DNA of 64,000 bases from Xenorhabdus innexi (GCF_002632485.1 NZ_NIBU01000018.1:1-64000); one strand, 5' to 3'. Positions 49,244 through 61,211 are shown, counted from the first letter of the stretch. Translations and numbers: made by a program. Notes: generated by a model not told the origin, from the letters alone.

Positions 49244-50119
49244 CTATTTCCCTGCTAATAAACCTTTTACTGCATCTCCGATGTCAGCAAGGCTACGAAC
49301 AGTCTTCACGCCTGCGGCTTCCAGAGCTGCGAATTTCTCATCCGCAGTCCCTTTACCACCCGCGATAATCGCGCCTGCATGCCCCATACGCTTACCTTTA
49401 GGTGCTGTCACACCAGCAATGTAAGCAACAACAGGTTTAGTAACATGCTCTTTGATGTATGCCGCAGCTTCTTCTTCTGCTGATCCACCAATCTCACCGA
49501 TCATAACGATAGCTTCAGTCTGAGGGTCCTGCTGGAATAATTTCAGGATATCAATGAAGTTTGAACCCGGAATCGGATCACCACCGATACCAACACAGCT
49601 CGACTGACCTAAGCCTGCATCAGTCGTCTGCTTCACTGCTTCATAAGTCAAAGTTCCCGAACGGGAGACAATACCCACTTTACCCGCTTTATGAATATGA
49701 CCGGGCATAATACCAATCTTACATTCATCTGGAGTGATCACTCCCGGGCAGTTAGGGCCGATCATACGGACACCGGCTTCATCCAGTTTTACCTTAACAG
49801 TCAGCATATCCAGTGTTGGAATACCTTCAGTAATGGTAATAATCAGTTTAATGCCAGCTTCGATAGCTTCCAGAATGGAATCTTTACAGAATGGTGCCGG
49901 TACATAAATAACAGAAGCAGTTGCGCCTGTTGCTTCAACCGCTTCGCGAACGGTATTAAACACAGGCAGGCCGAGGTGTTGAGTGCCGCCTTTACCCGGA
50001 GTTACGCCACCCACCATCTGAGTACCGTACGCAATCGCCTGTTCTGAGTGGAAAGTGCCCTGACTGCCAGTAAAACCCTGACAAATCACTTTGGTGTTTT
50101 TATCGATTAAAATAGACAT
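49244..50119 (-). CDS. sucD: Succinyl-CoA synthetase alpha subunit SucD
   Basis: 291 residues (E. coli 289). CoA-binding Rossmann part [20 protein letters not shown] near 14-33, [17 protein letters not shown], then [20 protein letters not shown] near 123. The phosphohistidine loop is [20 protein letters not shown], with His near 247. Makes succinate plus nucleotide triphosphate from succinyl-CoA. Overlaps the sucC stop by one base. Confidence 0.97.
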   Translation of the reverse strand: MSILIDKNTKVICQGFTGSQGTFHSEQAIAYGTQMVGGVTPGKGGTQHLGLPVFNTVREAVEATGATASVIYVPAPFCKDSILEAIEAGIKLIITITEGIPTLDMLTVKVKLDEAGVRMIGPNCPGVITPDECKIGIMPGHIHKAGKVGIVSRSGTLTYEAVKQTTDAGLGQSSCVGIGGDPIPGSNFIDILKLFQQDPQTEAIVMIGEIGGSAEEEAAAYIKEHVTKPVVAYIAGVTAPKGKRMGHAGAIIAGGKGTADEKFAALEAAGVKTVRSLADIGDAVKGLLAGK

Positions 50120-51285
50120 TATTTATTCTCCGCTGCTGCAACTGCCTGTTTAGCTGCGTCTGTCAAGCTGGTTGCTGCGATAATATTCAAGCCACTGTCA
50201 GCCAGTTTTTTTGCACCCAGTTCAGCATTGTTTCCTTCCAGACGAACAACTACCGGTACGTGAACACCCACTTCTTCCACTGCACCAATAATACCGTCAG
50301 CAATCAGGTCACAACGGACGATTCCACCAAAGATATTTACCAAGACTGCTTTCACATTCTCATCTGACAGGATGATTTTAAATGCCTCAGTAACACGCTC
50401 TTTTGTTGCACCACCACCTACATCAAGGAAGTTAGCCGGTGCACCACCGTGCAGTTTGACAATGTCCATCGTGCCCATTGCCAGACCTGCACCATTTACC
50501 ATACAGCCAATGCTGCCATCCAGTGCAACATAATTCAGTTCCCATTGTGCAGCCTGAGCTTCACGTGGATCTTCCTGTGAAGGGTCGTGCATTTCACGCA
50601 GTTCGGCCTGACGGAACATCGCGTTACCATCTGCACCCAACTTCCCATCCAAACAGATAAGATCACCTTCAGTTGTAATAACCAACGGGTTAATTTCGAC
50701 TAGAGCCAGGTCACGCTCAAGGAAAAGGTTTGCCAATCCCATAAAAATCTTGGTGAATTGACCGACTTGTTTACCAGTCAAACCTAGCTTGAACGCCAGT
50801 TCACGGCCTTGATAGGGCATAGGGCCAGCCAGTGGGTCGATGATTGCTTTATGAATCAGTTCGGGCGTTTCTTCCGCCACTTTTTCTATTTCGACACCAC
50901 CTTCGGTAGAGGCCATGAACACTACACGACGTGTACCACGGTCAACAACAGCCCCGAGATACAGCTCCTTCGCAATATCAGTCGCTCCTTCTACCAGAAT
51001 CTGATGGACAGGTTGACCCTGTGCGTCAGTCTGATAGGTTACCAGCCGTTTACCCAGCCATTGTTCAGCAAAAGCACGAATATCTTCCTTGCTATTGACG
51101 ACTTTCACGCCACCAGCCTTACCGCGACCGCCTGCATGAACCTGACATTTAACGACCCAAGGACCTGAACCAATCTTGGATGCTGCTTCTTCTGCTTCGC
51201 GCGGCGTTGTGCAGGCATAACCAGCTGGCGCTGGTAAACCATACCGTGCAAAAAGTTGTTTTGCCTGATACTCGTGTAAATTCAT
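50119..51285 (-). CDS. sucC: Succinyl-CoA synthetase beta subunit SucC
   Basis: 388 residues, equal to E. coli. N-terminal ATP-grasp domain ([38 protein letters not shown] near 45) and C-terminal CoA-ligase domain with [20 protein letters not shown] and [18 protein letters not shown] near 320. Followed directly by sucD. The 229 bases upstream hold a hairpin GACCAGCC-CAAA-GGCTGGTC (51407-51426) between sucB and sucC. Confidence 0.97.
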   Translation of the reverse strand: MNLHEYQAKQLFARYGLPAPAGYACTTPREAEEAASKIGSGPWVVKCQVHAGGRGKAGGVKVVNSKEDIRAFAEQWLGKRLVTYQTDAQGQPVHQILVEGATDIAKELYLGAVVDRGTRRVVFMASTEGGVEIEKVAEETPELIHKAIIDPLAGPMPYQGRELAFKLGLTGKQVGQFTKIFMGLANLFLERDLALVEINPLVITTEGDLICLDGKLGADGNAMFRQAELREMHDPSQEDPREAQAAQWELNYVALDGSIGCMVNGAGLAMGTMDIVKLHGGAPANFLDVGGGATKERVTEAFKIILSDENVKAVLVNIFGGIVRCDLIADGIIGAVEEVGVHVPVVVRLEGNNAELGAKKLADSGLNIIAATSLTDAAKQAVAAAENK

Positions 51286-51406
51286 GATGTTCTATCCATA
51301 ATTTAATCTAAGAAAGGTAATTAACCTTCTATACCTGCGTCCTAGAAGCTACAGCCTTATTCACTGCATTTCGAAATTCACAGGGTATATTTTGTTGCTC
51401 GGATAT

Positions 51407-51426
51407 GACCAGCCCAAAGGCTGGTC
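51407..51426. repeat. Intercistronic hairpin between sucB and sucC
   Basis: GACCAGCC-CAAA-GGCTGGTC, eight perfect pairs with a four-base loop. No T-tract, so an mRNA-stability or processing stem is more likely than a terminator inside this TCA operon. Confidence 0.5.
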
Positions 51427-51514
51427 GCATGGTTTGTTACATCAACACTTTTTACATCAACATCGTATACTTCAGACCGGGCGGAATTTAACACCCTCCG
51501 CCCTGATGGTGATG

Positions 51515-52729
51515 CTATACATCCAGCAACAAACGTGTTGGATCTTCCAGCATTTCCTTGATGGTAACCAGGAAGCCTACAGACTCACGTCCGTCGATCA
51601 GACGATGGTCATAAGACAGCGCCAGATACATCATTGGAAGGATCTCAACCTGACCATTTACTGCCATCGGGCGATCTTTAATGGCATGCATGCCCAGAAT
51701 CGCACTTTGTGGTGGGTTAATGATCGGAGTGGACATCAGAGAGCCGAAAACACCGCCATTGGTAATGGTGAAGTTACCGCCGGTGAGTTCATCAACAGTC
51801 AGCTTACCGTCACGGCCTTTAATAGCCAGCTCTTTGATAGTTTTCTCGAGATCAGCCATGCTTAAGGCATCTGCATCACGTAATACTGGTGTTACCAGAC
51901 CACGCGGTGTCGATACCGCAATGCTGATATCAAAATAGTTGTGGTAAACCACGTCAGTGCCATCAATTGAAGCATTCACTTCTGGATAGCGTTTCAGTGC
52001 TTCAACAACAGCTTTAACATAGAAGGACATGAAGCCCAGACGAACGCCATGACGCTTTTCAAACGCATCGCCGTATTGTTTACGCAGTTCCTGAATTGGT
52101 TTCATGTTGACTTCGTTAAAAGTCGTCAACATTGCCGTATTATTTTTCGCTTCGAGCAGACGCTCTGCAACACGCTTACGTAAACGTGTCATTGGGACAC
52201 GTTTTTCACTGCGGTGTGGCAACTGAGACTGCTGAGCAGTTGGCGCAGATTCAGCAGGTTTGCTTTCTTTTTTATTGGCAGCGATATATTTTTCTACGTC
52301 TTCACGCACAATACGACCACCTACACCACTGCCTTTAATCGCAGCCGGATCTAAATCGTGCTCTGCAATCAGGCGGCGGACTGCCGGGCTAAGAGCATCG
52401 TTACTTTCATCTTCCAAAGAAGCAGTCTGACGCTGCGCCGGGGTTGATTCAGTTGTTTCTTTAACCGCAGCAGGCATGCCAGCACTGTTACTCAGACTGA
52501 TACGGCCAAGCAGTTGCTTAGACAGTACAGTGGCACCCTCTTCTTCCAAAATAGCTTCCAGAACACCAGCTTCACTTGCTGGTACTTCTAAAATTACTTT
52601 GTCAGTCTCAATTTCAACCAGAATGTCATCTCGCTCTACCGCATCACCCGGTTTTTTGTGCCATGTTGCAACAGTGGCATCCGCAACAGATTCAGGAAGG
52701 TCTGGAACCAGAATTTCTACGCTACTCAT
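51515..52729 (-). CDS. sucB: Dihydrolipoyl succinyltransferase SucB (2-oxoglutarate dehydrogenase E2)
   Basis: 404 residues (E. coli 405). One lipoyl domain (about 3-77) with the lipoylated Lys in [13 protein letters not shown]. Peripheral-subunit-binding domain at about 110-147 ([20 protein letters not shown] then GSGVGG). The catalytic domain ends with the active-site block [16 protein letters not shown] (His375, Asp379). Core of the 2-oxoglutarate dehydrogenase complex. 14 bases after sucA. Confidence 0.97.
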   Translation of the reverse strand: MSSVEILVPDLPESVADATVATWHKKPGDAVERDDILVEIETDKVILEVPASEAGVLEAILEEEGATVLSKQLLGRISLSNSAGMPAAVKETTESTPAQRQTASLEDESNDALSPAVRRLIAEHDLDPAAIKGSGVGGRIVREDVEKYIAANKKESKPAESAPTAQQSQLPHRSEKRVPMTRLRKRVAERLLEAKNNTAMLTTFNEVNMKPIQELRKQYGDAFEKRHGVRLGFMSFYVKAVVEALKRYPEVNASIDGTDVVYHNYFDISIAVSTPRGLVTPVLRDADALSMADLEKTIKELAIKGRDGKLTVDELTGGNFTITNGGVFGSLMSTPIINPPQSAILGMHAIKDRPMAVNGQVEILPMMYLALSYDHRLIDGRESVGFLVTIKEMLEDPTRLLLDV

Positions 52730-52743
52730 TTTCTATCCTTAAT

Positions 52744-55551
52744 TTATTCAACGTTCAGTGCGTCATTAACCAGAGCTTGCTGTTGCTTCTGGTGAACAGA
52801 CGTATAGCCTACAGCCGGGGAAGCAGAAGCCGGACGCCCTGCATAACGTAAAGAAGCCCCAAACGGGATTGCTTCACGGAAATTATGTTGACTGCAATAC
52901 CAAGCCCCTTGGTTCAGAGGTTCTTCCTGACACCAGACGAAATCATGAACATGAGCATACTGCTCAAACTGATTTTGCAGGTCTTGACGAGGGAATGGAT
53001 ACAGCTGCTCAATACGAACAATGGCAACATCACTCTGTTCATTCTTGCGACGCTGCTCCAGCAGATCGTAATAAACTTTACCCGAACAAAGTACAACGCG
53101 TTTCACACCTTTCGGATCCAAAGCATCAACTTCGCCAATCACAGTTTCAAATTTGCCGTCAGCCAGTTCATCCAGACTGGATACTGCCAATGGATGGCGT
53201 AACAGTGACTTAGGTGACATAACGATCAGAGGACGACGCATACCACGCAGAGCCTGACGACGCAGCATGTGATATACCTGAGCCGGAGTTGATGGCACAC
53301 AAACCTGCATGTTCTGTTCTGCACACAATTGCAGATAACGTTCCAGACGTGCTGATGAGTGCTCAGGGCCTTGTCCTTCATAACCATGCGGTAACAGCAT
53401 GACCAGACCACACATACGACCCCATTTCTGTTCACCAGAGCTGATGAACTGGTCAATAACGACCTGTGCTACGTTAGCAAAATCGCCAAACTGCGCTTCC
53501 CAGATGGTCAGTGCGCGTGGTTCTGTTGTTGCATAACCGTATTCAAACGCTAGTACCGCTTCTTCAGACAGCACGGAATCCCATACGTTAAACACACCCT
53601 GACCATTGTGAACATTTGCCAGAGGAACATAGACAGAAGCATCAGTCTGATTATGGATAACCGCATGACGGTGGAAGAATGTGCCACGGCCAGCATCTTC
53701 ACCGGACAGACGCACCGGAACACCTTCATCAACCAGAGTTGCATACGCCAGTGTTTCTGCTGCACCCCAGTCGAATAATTTGTTCCCGTTAGCCATTTCT
53801 GCACGGTCAGCGTAGATTTTTGCAACGCGGGAATGCATTTCTACTTCAGCCGGAATAGTGCTGATACGTTTGCCAAGATCCTGCAAACGCTTCATATCCA
53901 CCTGATGAGGATAATCTGCATCCCATTCGTGGTTCAGGTAAGGTTCCCATGTGAAGGAATGCAACCCCATCGGACGCCATTCGTCCACGACACAATCACC
54001 GTGATCTAATGCATCACGATATAAGTTCGACATTTCAGTCACATCATTCGGTGACAGCAGATTTTCTGCAATCAGTTTATCTGCATAGATCTTACGTGGC
54101 GTTGGGTGTTTCTTGATTTTCTGATACATCAGAGGCTGAGTTGCACTTGGCTCATCAGCTTCGTTATGCCCGTGACGACGGTAACAGACCAAATCAATCA
54201 TCACGTCACGTTTAAAGGTATTACGGAAATCCAGAGCCAGACGGGTGACAAAAGCAACGGCTTCCGGATCATCTGCATTAACGTGGAAGATAGGTGCCTG
54301 AACCATCTTCACAATGTCAGTACAATATTCTGTTGAACGGGTATCTTTAGGATTAGAAGTTGTGAAACCAATCTGGTTGTTAACCACAATTCGAACTGTA
54401 CCACCAACTTCATAGCCACGCGCCTGAGACATGTTCAGTGTTTCCTGAACAATCCCCTGCCCTGTTACTGCGGAGTCACCATGAATGGTAATTGGCAGAA
54501 CCATATTACTGCGGCCTTCATCGAGACGGTCACGGCGGGCACGGACAGAACCAATAACGACAGGGCTGACAATTTCAAGGTGAGATGGGTTAAATGCCAG
54601 CGCCAGATGCACCGGACCACCTTCAGTTGCGAAGTCAGAAGAAAAACCCTGATGGTATTTCACGTCACCTGTGCCGAGGTGTTCTTTATGCTTACCGGCA
54701 AATTCGTCAAACAGATCCGCCGGTTTTTTACCGAATAAATTGACCAGAACGTTGAGGCGCCCACGGTGAGCCATGCCCAGTACAACTTCACGAGTATCTT
54801 GTTTTCCTGCGTGACGGATAAGTTCTTTTAGCATTGGAATCAGTGCATCACCGCCTTCAAGGGAGAAACGTTTCGCCCCCGGGAACTTAGCACCTAAATA
54901 GCGTTCCAAACCTTCTGCTGCCGTCAGCTCCGCCAGAAAACGATGTTTTTCTTCTTTACTGAACTGTGAATCTACCGTTACAGATTCCAGACGCTGTTGA
55001 AGCCAGCGTTTTTCCTCTGTGTTGGTGATATGCATATATTCTGCACCAATAGAACCACAATAAATGCGCTTCAGGGCATCATATAAATCAGCCAGTTTCA
55101 TCGTCTCTTTGCCGCTAGCAAATGAGCCTACGTTAAATGTTTCTTCAAAATCTGCTTTGGTTAAATTATGGAAAGCAGGATCGAGATCTGGTACCGGTTC
55201 CTGTTTCCATAATCCCAATGGATCAAGGTTCGCATTTTGATGGCCGCGGAAGCGGAATGCGTTGATAAGCTGCAAAACCTTAACTTGTTTTGCATCCATT
55301 GCTGGATCGCTGACTGAAGTGTGGTAACGAGTGGCATCCTTTGCCAGACGACGGAAGTAATCACGTGTCTGCGAGTGAAGTTGTTCTCCATGAAATCCTG
55401 CATCCGGTAGTTGTTGGAATATTTCTCTCCAACCTGCATCAACAGAATTAGGATCGGTTATATAGTCTTCATAGATTTGCTCTATGTAAGACTGGTTTGC
55501 ACCAGCCAGAAAGCTTGAATCCAGCCAGTCCTTCATTGCACCGTTCTGCAT
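52744..55551 (-). CDS. sucA: 2-oxoglutarate dehydrogenase E1 component SucA
   Basis: 935 residues (E. coli 933). Thiamine-diphosphate-dependent decarboxylase. N-terminus MKDWLDSSFLAGANQSYIEQ (after a few alternative codons; a second Met lies five residues in). Conserved parts: GMAHRGRLNVLVNLFGKKPA near 259, HGDSAVTGQGIVQETLNMSQ near 360, RRHGHNEADEPSATQP, LSGEDAGRGTFFHRHAV near 610 and LPHGYEGQGPEHSSARLERY near 720. Operon with sucB; preceded by the sdhB-sucA palindrome region. Confidence 0.97.
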   Translation of the reverse strand: MQNGAMKDWLDSSFLAGANQSYIEQIYEDYITDPNSVDAGWREIFQQLPDAGFHGEQLHSQTRDYFRRLAKDATRYHTSVSDPAMDAKQVKVLQLINAFRFRGHQNANLDPLGLWKQEPVPDLDPAFHNLTKADFEETFNVGSFASGKETMKLADLYDALKRIYCGSIGAEYMHITNTEEKRWLQQRLESVTVDSQFSKEEKHRFLAELTAAEGLERYLGAKFPGAKRFSLEGGDALIPMLKELIRHAGKQDTREVVLGMAHRGRLNVLVNLFGKKPADLFDEFAGKHKEHLGTGDVKYHQGFSSDFATEGGPVHLALAFNPSHLEIVSPVVIGSVRARRDRLDEGRSNMVLPITIHGDSAVTGQGIVQETLNMSQARGYEVGGTVRIVVNNQIGFTTSNPKDTRSTEYCTDIVKMVQAPIFHVNADDPEAVAFVTRLALDFRNTFKRDVMIDLVCYRRHGHNEADEPSATQPLMYQKIKKHPTPRKIYADKLIAENLLSPNDVTEMSNLYRDALDHGDCVVDEWRPMGLHSFTWEPYLNHEWDADYPHQVDMKRLQDLGKRISTIPAEVEMHSRVAKIYADRAEMANGNKLFDWGAAETLAYATLVDEGVPVRLSGEDAGRGTFFHRHAVIHNQTDASVYVPLANVHNGQGVFNVWDSVLSEEAVLAFEYGYATTEPRALTIWEAQFGDFANVAQVVIDQFISSGEQKWGRMCGLVMLLPHGYEGQGPEHSSARLERYLQLCAEQNMQVCVPSTPAQVYHMLRRQALRGMRRPLIVMSPKSLLRHPLAVSSLDELADGKFETVIGEVDALDPKGVKRVVLCSGKVYYDLLEQRRKNEQSDVAIVRIEQLYPFPRQDLQNQFEQYAHVHDFVWCQEEPLNQGAWYCSQHNFREAIPFGASLRYAGRPASASPAVGYTSVHQKQQQALVNDALNVE

Positions 55552-55970
55552 TGTGATCCCTTAAGCTTCAAAAGCTTTAGTTTTCGCCGTGGTTAACAAA
55601 TTCCGCTTTATTAAGCGGTGTTGATAAAAGGTTCATTTGGACGTGCTTAATGCATGTTCTTTATTTGGGTTATCCTACCCTTCAAGGAACCTTTAAAAAC
55701 TGAGTGTCAGTTTTTAAAGGTTCCTTATTTTACTGAAACATGCGCCGTCATTAGCAGCAGGCAATTTATCATCTTTCATTCTTTATGCCCTCCACCAGAT
55801 TGATATTTATTTCAAAATTGTGGAGAGCAACCTTATATGCATTATTTGCACACAATTTATGTGTTATTTATGCACTATATTTTTTGTTTTTCAAGCCGCC
55901 TCTTTTTGTTATCCGAGATGCGGCCTGAAATCCAATTAGATATATATCTCGACCTATCAATAATATTTAA
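55552..55970 (-). other. sdhB-sucA intergenic region
   Basis: 419 bases with no gene between sdhB and sucA. E. coli also has a long gap here containing a sucA promoter. The region holds the large palindrome listed at 55684 and is otherwise AT-rich. Confidence 0.5.
55684..55726. repeat. Perfect 20-base-arm palindrome between sdhB and sucA
   Basis: Left arm AAGGAACCTTTAAAAACTGA, loop GTG, right arm its exact reverse complement. As RNA it would form a 20-pair stem with a three-base loop on either strand. It is not an ERIC. A T-rich but not uninterrupted tail follows on both sides, so it could terminate or attenuate transcription between sdhB and sucA, or be a small mobile palindrome. Confidence 0.85.
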
Positions 55971-56687
55971 TTAAGCACTGTGACTTAACAACATAGACTT
56001 AATATGGCCAATCGCTTTTGTTGGGTTCAAACCTTTAGGACATACGCTAACGCAGTTCATAATTCCATGACAACGGAACACACTGAAAGCATCATTAAGC
56101 CCGTCAAGCCGGGATGAAGTTTCAGTATCACGGCTATCAATCAGAAAACGATATGCAGCTAAAAGCCCTGCTGGCCCAATAAATTTATCCGGATTCCACC
56201 AGAATGACGGACAAGACGTCGAACAACAGGCACACAGGATACACTCGTAAAGACCATCCAGTTTTTCACGCTGTTCTGGTGATTGCAGGTGCTCGCGCGC
56301 AGGAGGATTTTTACCGTCATTGATTAAATAAGGACGGATTTTCTCATATTGCGCGTAAAATTGCCCCATATCAACGACTAAATCACGGACAACCGGCAAA
56401 CCCGGCAGAGGGCGGATAACAATCTTTTTGTTTCCACGGCGCAGGGCTGAAATGGATGTGATACAAGCCAACCCATTCTTACCATTCATGTTCAGACCAT
56501 CTGAACCACATACACCTTCACGGCATGAACGACGGAATGACAGGGTTGGGTCCTGCTCTTTCAACTGGATTAGGGCATCCAGCAGCATCATGTCACGCCC
56601 TTCTTCGGCTTCCAGCGTGTAATCCTGCATACGGGGTGCGTTGTCTACATCCGGATTATAACGATAAATTGAGAATTCAAGTTTCAT
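55971..56687 (-). CDS. sdhB: Succinate dehydrogenase iron-sulfur subunit SdhB
   Basis: 238 residues, equal to E. coli. Three clusters are readable: 2Fe-2S from RRSCREGVCGSDGLNMNGKN and the following LACI; 4Fe-4S from CILCACCSTSCPSF (about 149-162); 3Fe-4S from CHGIMNCVSVCPKGLNP near 206. Transfers electrons from SdhA to ubiquinone at SdhCD. Confidence 0.98.
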   Translation of the reverse strand: MKLEFSIYRYNPDVDNAPRMQDYTLEAEEGRDMMLLDALIQLKEQDPTLSFRRSCREGVCGSDGLNMNGKNGLACITSISALRRGNKKIVIRPLPGLPVVRDLVVDMGQFYAQYEKIRPYLINDGKNPPAREHLQSPEQREKLDGLYECILCACCSTSCPSFWWNPDKFIGPAGLLAAYRFLIDSRDTETSSRLDGLNDAFSVFRCHGIMNCVSVCPKGLNPTKAIGHIKSMLLSHSA

Positions 56688-56724
56688 AATCTATTTCTCC
56701 GCAACTGAAACATCGGCAACGCAA

Positions 56725-58491
56725 TTAGTAAGAACGCACTTTCGGCGGGAAGGCTTCACGCAATTTTGGCTGCATGTTAACTTCACGGCGGGTCATGCTC
56801 TCAGTCTGCGGTAAATACAGGCTATGGCACAGCCAATTTGCATCGTCACGCTCTGGATAATCGAAACGGCTGTGTGCTCCACGGCTTTCTGTACGATAGT
56901 TCGCGGCAACAGCAGTCGAATAAGCCGTTTCCATCAGGTTATCCAGTTCCAGACATTCGATACGCTGCGTATTGAATTCTGATGATGTATCATCCAGACG
57001 CGCATTTTGCAGACGTTCACGGATAACTTTCAGTTCATCCAGCCCTCTTGCCATTGCATCGCCTTCACGGAATACAGAGAAGTTGTGCTGCATACAGGCC
57101 TGTAGTGCCTTGCGGATTTCAACCGGATCTTCGCCAGAACGGGTGTTATTCCAACGGTTCAGACGCTGAAGAGCTACATCAACATCAGACTCACTGGCAT
57201 CACGGCTGGTTCCCTGCTCCAGCAGACACTCTTTCAGGTGCAGGCCAGCAGAACGACCAAAGACCACCAGATCCAGTAAGGAGTTACCACCCAGACGGTT
57301 TGCACCATGCACGGATACACAGGCAATTTCACCTACGGCAAACAGACCCGGAATAACAACATCTTCGCCTTTTTCATTGATAGCCAGTGCCTGACCGGTA
57401 ATCTTGGTCGGAATTCCGCCCATCATATAGTGACAGGTTGGGATCACCGGAATCGGTTCTTTTACAGGATCGACATGGGCAAAAGTACGGGACAGTTCAA
57501 GAATACCCGGCAGACGGGATTCCAGAACATCTTTACCCAGATGATCCAGTTTCAGTTTCACGTGAGGTCCCCACGGGCCTTCACAACCACGACCTTCACG
57601 AATTTCGATCATCATAGATCGAGCAACGACATCACGACCAGCCAGATCTTTAGCATTTGGTGCGTAACGCTCCATAAAGCGCTCACCATCTTTGTTCAAC
57701 AGATAACCACCTTCACCACGGCAGCCTTCTGTTACCAACACACCTGCGCCTGCAATACCTGTCGGATGGAATTGCCACATTTCCATATCCTGCACAGGAA
57801 CACCCGCACGCAGAGCCATACCAACACCATCACCTGTATTGATATGCGCATTGGTTGTGGATTGGAAAATACGACCGGCACCACCTGTTGCCAGAATAGT
57901 TGCTTTGGCTTTGAAATAGACCACTTCACCTGTTTCGATACAGATAGCTGTACAACCAACAACGGCACCATCCTGATTCTTAACTAAATCAAGAGAATAC
58001 CATTCCGAGAAAATCGTCGTGTGGTTCTTCAGATTTTGCTGGTACAGGGTATGAAGCAATGCGTGACCAGTACGGTCAGCCGCCGCCGCAGTACGAGCGG
58101 CCTGTTCACCACCAAAATTTCTGGATTGGCCGCCGAACGGACGCTGATAAATACTGCCATTTTCCAGACGTGAGAATGGCAACCCCATGTGTTCCAATTC
58201 GAGAATTGCTTCAGGGCCGGTTTTACACATATATTCAATGGCATCCTGGTCACCGATATAATCGGAACCTTTTACCGTGTCATACATGTGCCATTCCCAG
58301 TTATCTTCATGCGTGTTACCCAGAGCAACTGTGATACCACCCTGAGCAGAAACTGTATGGGATCGGGTAGGGAAAACCTTAGAAATCAGGGCACAGGACA
58401 AGCCCATTTGTGAAATTTGCAATGCTGCGCGCATACCTGCACCACCAGCACCAATAACAACAGCGTCAAACTCTCTTACCGGCAGTTTCAT
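56725..58491 (-). CDS. sdhA: Succinate dehydrogenase flavoprotein subunit SdhA
   Basis: 588 residues, equal to E. coli. FAD-binding [17 protein letters not shown] at 11-27; His45 in [13 protein letters not shown] is the covalent FAD site. The catalytic arginine region is in [13 protein letters not shown] and [20 protein letters not shown]. Capping and C-terminal helical domains complete, ending [11 protein letters not shown]. Starts immediately after the sdhD stop. Confidence 0.98.
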   Translation of the reverse strand: MKLPVREFDAVVIGAGGAGMRAALQISQMGLSCALISKVFPTRSHTVSAQGGITVALGNTHEDNWEWHMYDTVKGSDYIGDQDAIEYMCKTGPEAILELEHMGLPFSRLENGSIYQRPFGGQSRNFGGEQAARTAAAADRTGHALLHTLYQQNLKNHTTIFSEWYSLDLVKNQDGAVVGCTAICIETGEVVYFKAKATILATGGAGRIFQSTTNAHINTGDGVGMALRAGVPVQDMEMWQFHPTGIAGAGVLVTEGCRGEGGYLLNKDGERFMERYAPNAKDLAGRDVVARSMMIEIREGRGCEGPWGPHVKLKLDHLGKDVLESRLPGILELSRTFAHVDPVKEPIPVIPTCHYMMGGIPTKITGQALAINEKGEDVVIPGLFAVGEIACVSVHGANRLGGNSLLDLVVFGRSAGLHLKECLLEQGTSRDASESDVDVALQRLNRWNNTRSGEDPVEIRKALQACMQHNFSVFREGDAMARGLDELKVIRERLQNARLDDTSSEFNTQRIECLELDNLMETAYSTAVAANYRTESRGAHSRFDYPERDDANWLCHSLYLPQTESMTRREVNMQPKLREAFPPKVRSY

Positions 58492-58839
58492 TTATGCACC
58501 CCACACCACAATTGTTCCGTAAATCAAATAAGCCAACAGTGCAACAATAATGACCAGTTGCAACACCAGACGCAGTGCCAGTGGCTTTACATAATCCGTC
58601 AGCACCTGCCACATTCCAATCCATGCGTGAACAAGAATGGAAAGCAGAGCCAGTACGGTGAACACTTTTGTGAGAGAGAAGGAGAAAAAACCGCTCCAGA
58701 CTTCATAGGTGATGTCTGACGTTGTTGCTACAAAACCAACAAGATAAAGCACATATAAAACAATAACGATTGCAGATGCACGTAACAACAGCCAATCCTG
58801 AATACCCGTGCGCCCCAATGCGGATGCGTTGCTTACCAT
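58492..58839 (-). CDS. sdhD: Succinate dehydrogenase membrane anchor subunit SdhD
   Basis: 115 residues, equal to E. coli, three membrane helices. [20 protein letters not shown] is the first; the haem/quinone region includes [14 protein letters not shown] with the haem b His and the adjacent Asp-Tyr pair of the quinone pocket. Overlaps sdhC by seven bases. Confidence 0.96.
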   Translation of the reverse strand: MVSNASALGRTGIQDWLLLRASAIVIVLYVLYLVGFVATTSDITYEVWSGFFSFSLTKVFTVLALLSILVHAWIGMWQVLTDYVKPLALRLVLQLVIIVALLAYLIYGTIVVWGA

Positions 58840-59222
58840 ATTAATACCCCGGCCAGAACAGACAGAATAACTGCGATCACGATTGCCACTTTAGCAGAAG
58901 TTCTGCCAGCGGCGAGACTCTCTTCCAAGAGACCAAAGTCCATCAAAACATGGCGGATTCCACCACAGATGTGGTAACCCAACGCCGTTAATATCCCCCA
59001 CAGGATAAACTTGGCGAAAAAGCCAGTCATGATTTCAGATGCATGCTGGAAGCCCTCTTGCGAAGACAGTGACATACCCAACAACCACAGCAAAATGCCG
59101 ACTGCTATAAAGGTGATGACGCCTGAGATACGGTGCAAGATCGAAGCTATCGCGGAGACGGGTTGATTTATCGTCCGCAGATCGAGGTTGACAGGTCTTT
59201 GTTTTTTCACAATTTTGCCCAC
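58833..59222 (-). CDS. sdhC: Succinate dehydrogenase cytochrome b556 subunit SdhC
   Basis: 129 residues if started at GTG 59222, giving the E. coli length and aligning [17 protein letters not shown] with its N-terminus. An ATG seven codons earlier (59243) is also possible but sits directly on GGAGG with no spacer, so the start is undecided. Three membrane helices; [12 protein letters not shown] carries quinone-site Ser and Arg residues and [15 protein letters not shown] the haem ligand His. First gene of sdhCDAB. Confidence 0.94.
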   Translation of the reverse strand: MGKIVKKQRPVNLDLRTINQPVSAIASILHRISGVITFIAVGILLWLLGMSLSSQEGFQHASEIMTGFFAKFILWGILTALGYHICGGIRHVLMDFGLLEESLAAGRTSAKVAIVIAVILSVLAGVLIW

Positions 59223-59868
59223 ACAGCTTTTTTTATTTTCCATCCTCCGGCCCTGGGTGGGAATCAGACAGCGTTAAGAGGACACAAAGACACAACATAA
59301 TTAAATTAACAATCCTTACTGTTCAACAAACGTTGTGATTTGATTACGCTGGGTGCTCCTACATCAGGTAATCCGGAGACCTGAACGCAGTATAAGTACT
59401 TCACATTGTTATTACAATTCCCACACAATATGATTATTAACATTTAGCTTGAACAGTGAGTGAGATCACGCTTCAAACATTTATCATAAAAACCATTATC
59501 TTGTTTGACAAAGATTAAACATTTATCTTACATATATGACGATGCATAATATTCACCGTCATTTTCCGCTGAAAAAGTAAACTTCACGAAAAATGTGGAC
59601 TTTGTAAAAGTATCGTTACGACACAAAATGGTAACATTTTATGTTAGAAATACTTTAGATATGACATCCGGAAACTTTTTAACAACCTGAAAACTATTGT
59701 CGTCCGTAAAATGAGATTTCAGCATCAAATTGATACCCAACAGAAATGAAAGGGTATATACAGCCTGATTTTTAATTCTCTCCGGTAGCACAATGCCGTC
59801 GGCACAGTAAGAATTGCGCCTATCAAGGTTGTTAGGGGTTATAAAAAATAAGCGCTAAGGAGATGTAA
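59223..59868. promoter_or_regulatory. Divergent sdhC-gltA control region
   Basis: About 645 AT-rich bases. AGTGA-GTGAGA-TCACG (59455-59470) matches the CRP consensus TGTGA-N6-TCACA in eight of ten positions. TTGACA (59505-59510), 18 bases, TACATA (59529-59534) is a possible gltA promoter. ATACCC and GGGTAT at 59733 and 59752 look like a leftover ERIC end. AAGGAG precedes gltA. Both transcription units are catabolite- and oxygen-regulated in E. coli. Confidence 0.5.
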
Positions 59869-61167
59869 ATGGCTGATAAAAAGGCTACGTTGACCCTAAA
59901 TGGTTCAGCTGCTATCGAACTAGACGTACTAACGCCAACCCTAGGCTCTGAAGTGATTGACGTTCGTACCCTCGGCTCAAAAGGCTTCTTTACCTACGAT
60001 CCCGGTTTCACTTCCACTGCCTCCTGCGAGTCGAAAATCACCTATATTGATGGCAACGAAGGCATTTTGCTGCACCGTGGTTTTCCCATCCATCAGCTTG
60101 CAACGAAATCAACCTATCTGGAAGTTTGTTATATTCTGCTGAACGGTGAACCACCAACACCTGAACAGTACGAAAAATTCAAAACAACAGTGACCCGCCA
60201 TACGATGATCCACGAGCAGATTACTCGCCTGTTCCATGGTTTCCGCCGTGATTCTCATCCGATGGCGATACTGTGTGGCGTGACAGGTGCTCTGGCCGCT
60301 TTCTACCATGATGCTCTGGATGTTAATAACCCTCGCCATCGTGAAATCACTGCATATAGGTTGCTGTCTAAAATGCCTACTGTGGCGGCAATGTGTTACA
60401 AATATTCCGTCGGTCAGCCTTTTGTTTATCCGCGTAATGATCTCTCCTACGCCGGTAATTTCCTGTACATGATGTTCTCAACCCCCTGTGAAGAATATAA
60501 AGTCAATCCGGTGCTGGAAAAGGCAATGGATCGCATTTTTATTCTTCATGCAGACCATGAGCAGAATGCTTCAACTTCCACCGTACGTACAGCAGGTTCT
60601 TCTGGTGCTAATCCATTTGCCTGTATTGCTGCGGGAATTGCATCATTGTGGGGGCCTGCACATGGCGGAGCGAATGAAGCCTGCCTGCGTATGCTGGAAG
60701 AGATTCAGACTGTCGATCACATTCCTGAATTTATTGCCCGCGCTAAAGATAAAAACGATGCTTTCCGTCTGATGGGCTTTGGTCATCGTGTTTATAAAAA
60801 CTACGACCCACGCGCAACCGTAATGCGTGAAACCTGCCATGAAGTGCTGGATGAATTAGGTCTGAATGACAGCTTACTGGAAGTTGCCATGGAGCTGGAA
60901 CGCATCGCCCTGAACGACCCATACTTCATAGAGAAGAAACTGTACCCGAATGTTGATTTCTACTCAGGAATCATCCTGAAAGCAATGGGAATTCCATCTT
61001 CGATGTTTACTGTAATCTTTGCGATTGCCCGTACAATCGGCTGGATTGCACATTGGAATGAAATGCACGATGAAGGCCTGAAGATCGCCCGCCCTCGTCA
61101 GCTTTACACTGGCCATAACGAACGCGACTTTCATAGTCAGTTAAAACATAGCCAGTTAAAAAAATAA
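59869..61167 (+). CDS. gltA: Type II citrate synthase GltA
   Basis: 432 residues (E. coli 427; a few residues added at the C-terminus with the repeat [10 protein letters not shown]). Condenses oxaloacetate and acetyl-CoA. NADH-binding N-terminal domain [20 protein letters not shown]; active-site blocks [40 protein letters not shown] (catalytic His), [20 protein letters not shown] and [16 protein letters not shown] (catalytic Asp). Ribosome site AAGGAGATGTAA precedes ATG 59869. Confidence 0.98.
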   Translation: MADKKATLTLNGSAAIELDVLTPTLGSEVIDVRTLGSKGFFTYDPGFTSTASCESKITYIDGNEGILLHRGFPIHQLATKSTYLEVCYILLNGEPPTPEQYEKFKTTVTRHTMIHEQITRLFHGFRRDSHPMAILCGVTGALAAFYHDALDVNNPRHREITAYRLLSKMPTVAAMCYKYSVGQPFVYPRNDLSYAGNFLYMMFSTPCEEYKVNPVLEKAMDRIFILHADHEQNASTSTVRTAGSSGANPFACIAAGIASLWGPAHGGANEACLRMLEEIQTVDHIPEFIARAKDKNDAFRLMGFGHRVYKNYDPRATVMRETCHEVLDELGLNDSLLEVAMELERIALNDPYFIEKKLYPNVDFYSGIILKAMGIPSSMFTVIFAIARTIGWIAHWNEMHDEGLKIARPRQLYTGHNERDFHSQLKHSQLKK

Positions 61168-61211
61168 CCGGATAAATCCGCTGATACACTTCACACGCTG
61201 AAGCGTTGTTC

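Noticed and set aside
57307-57987. 226-codon plus-strand frame
   Set aside because: Antisense to sdhA, rich in His, Thr and Cys as expected from a shadow frame of a well-conserved gene.
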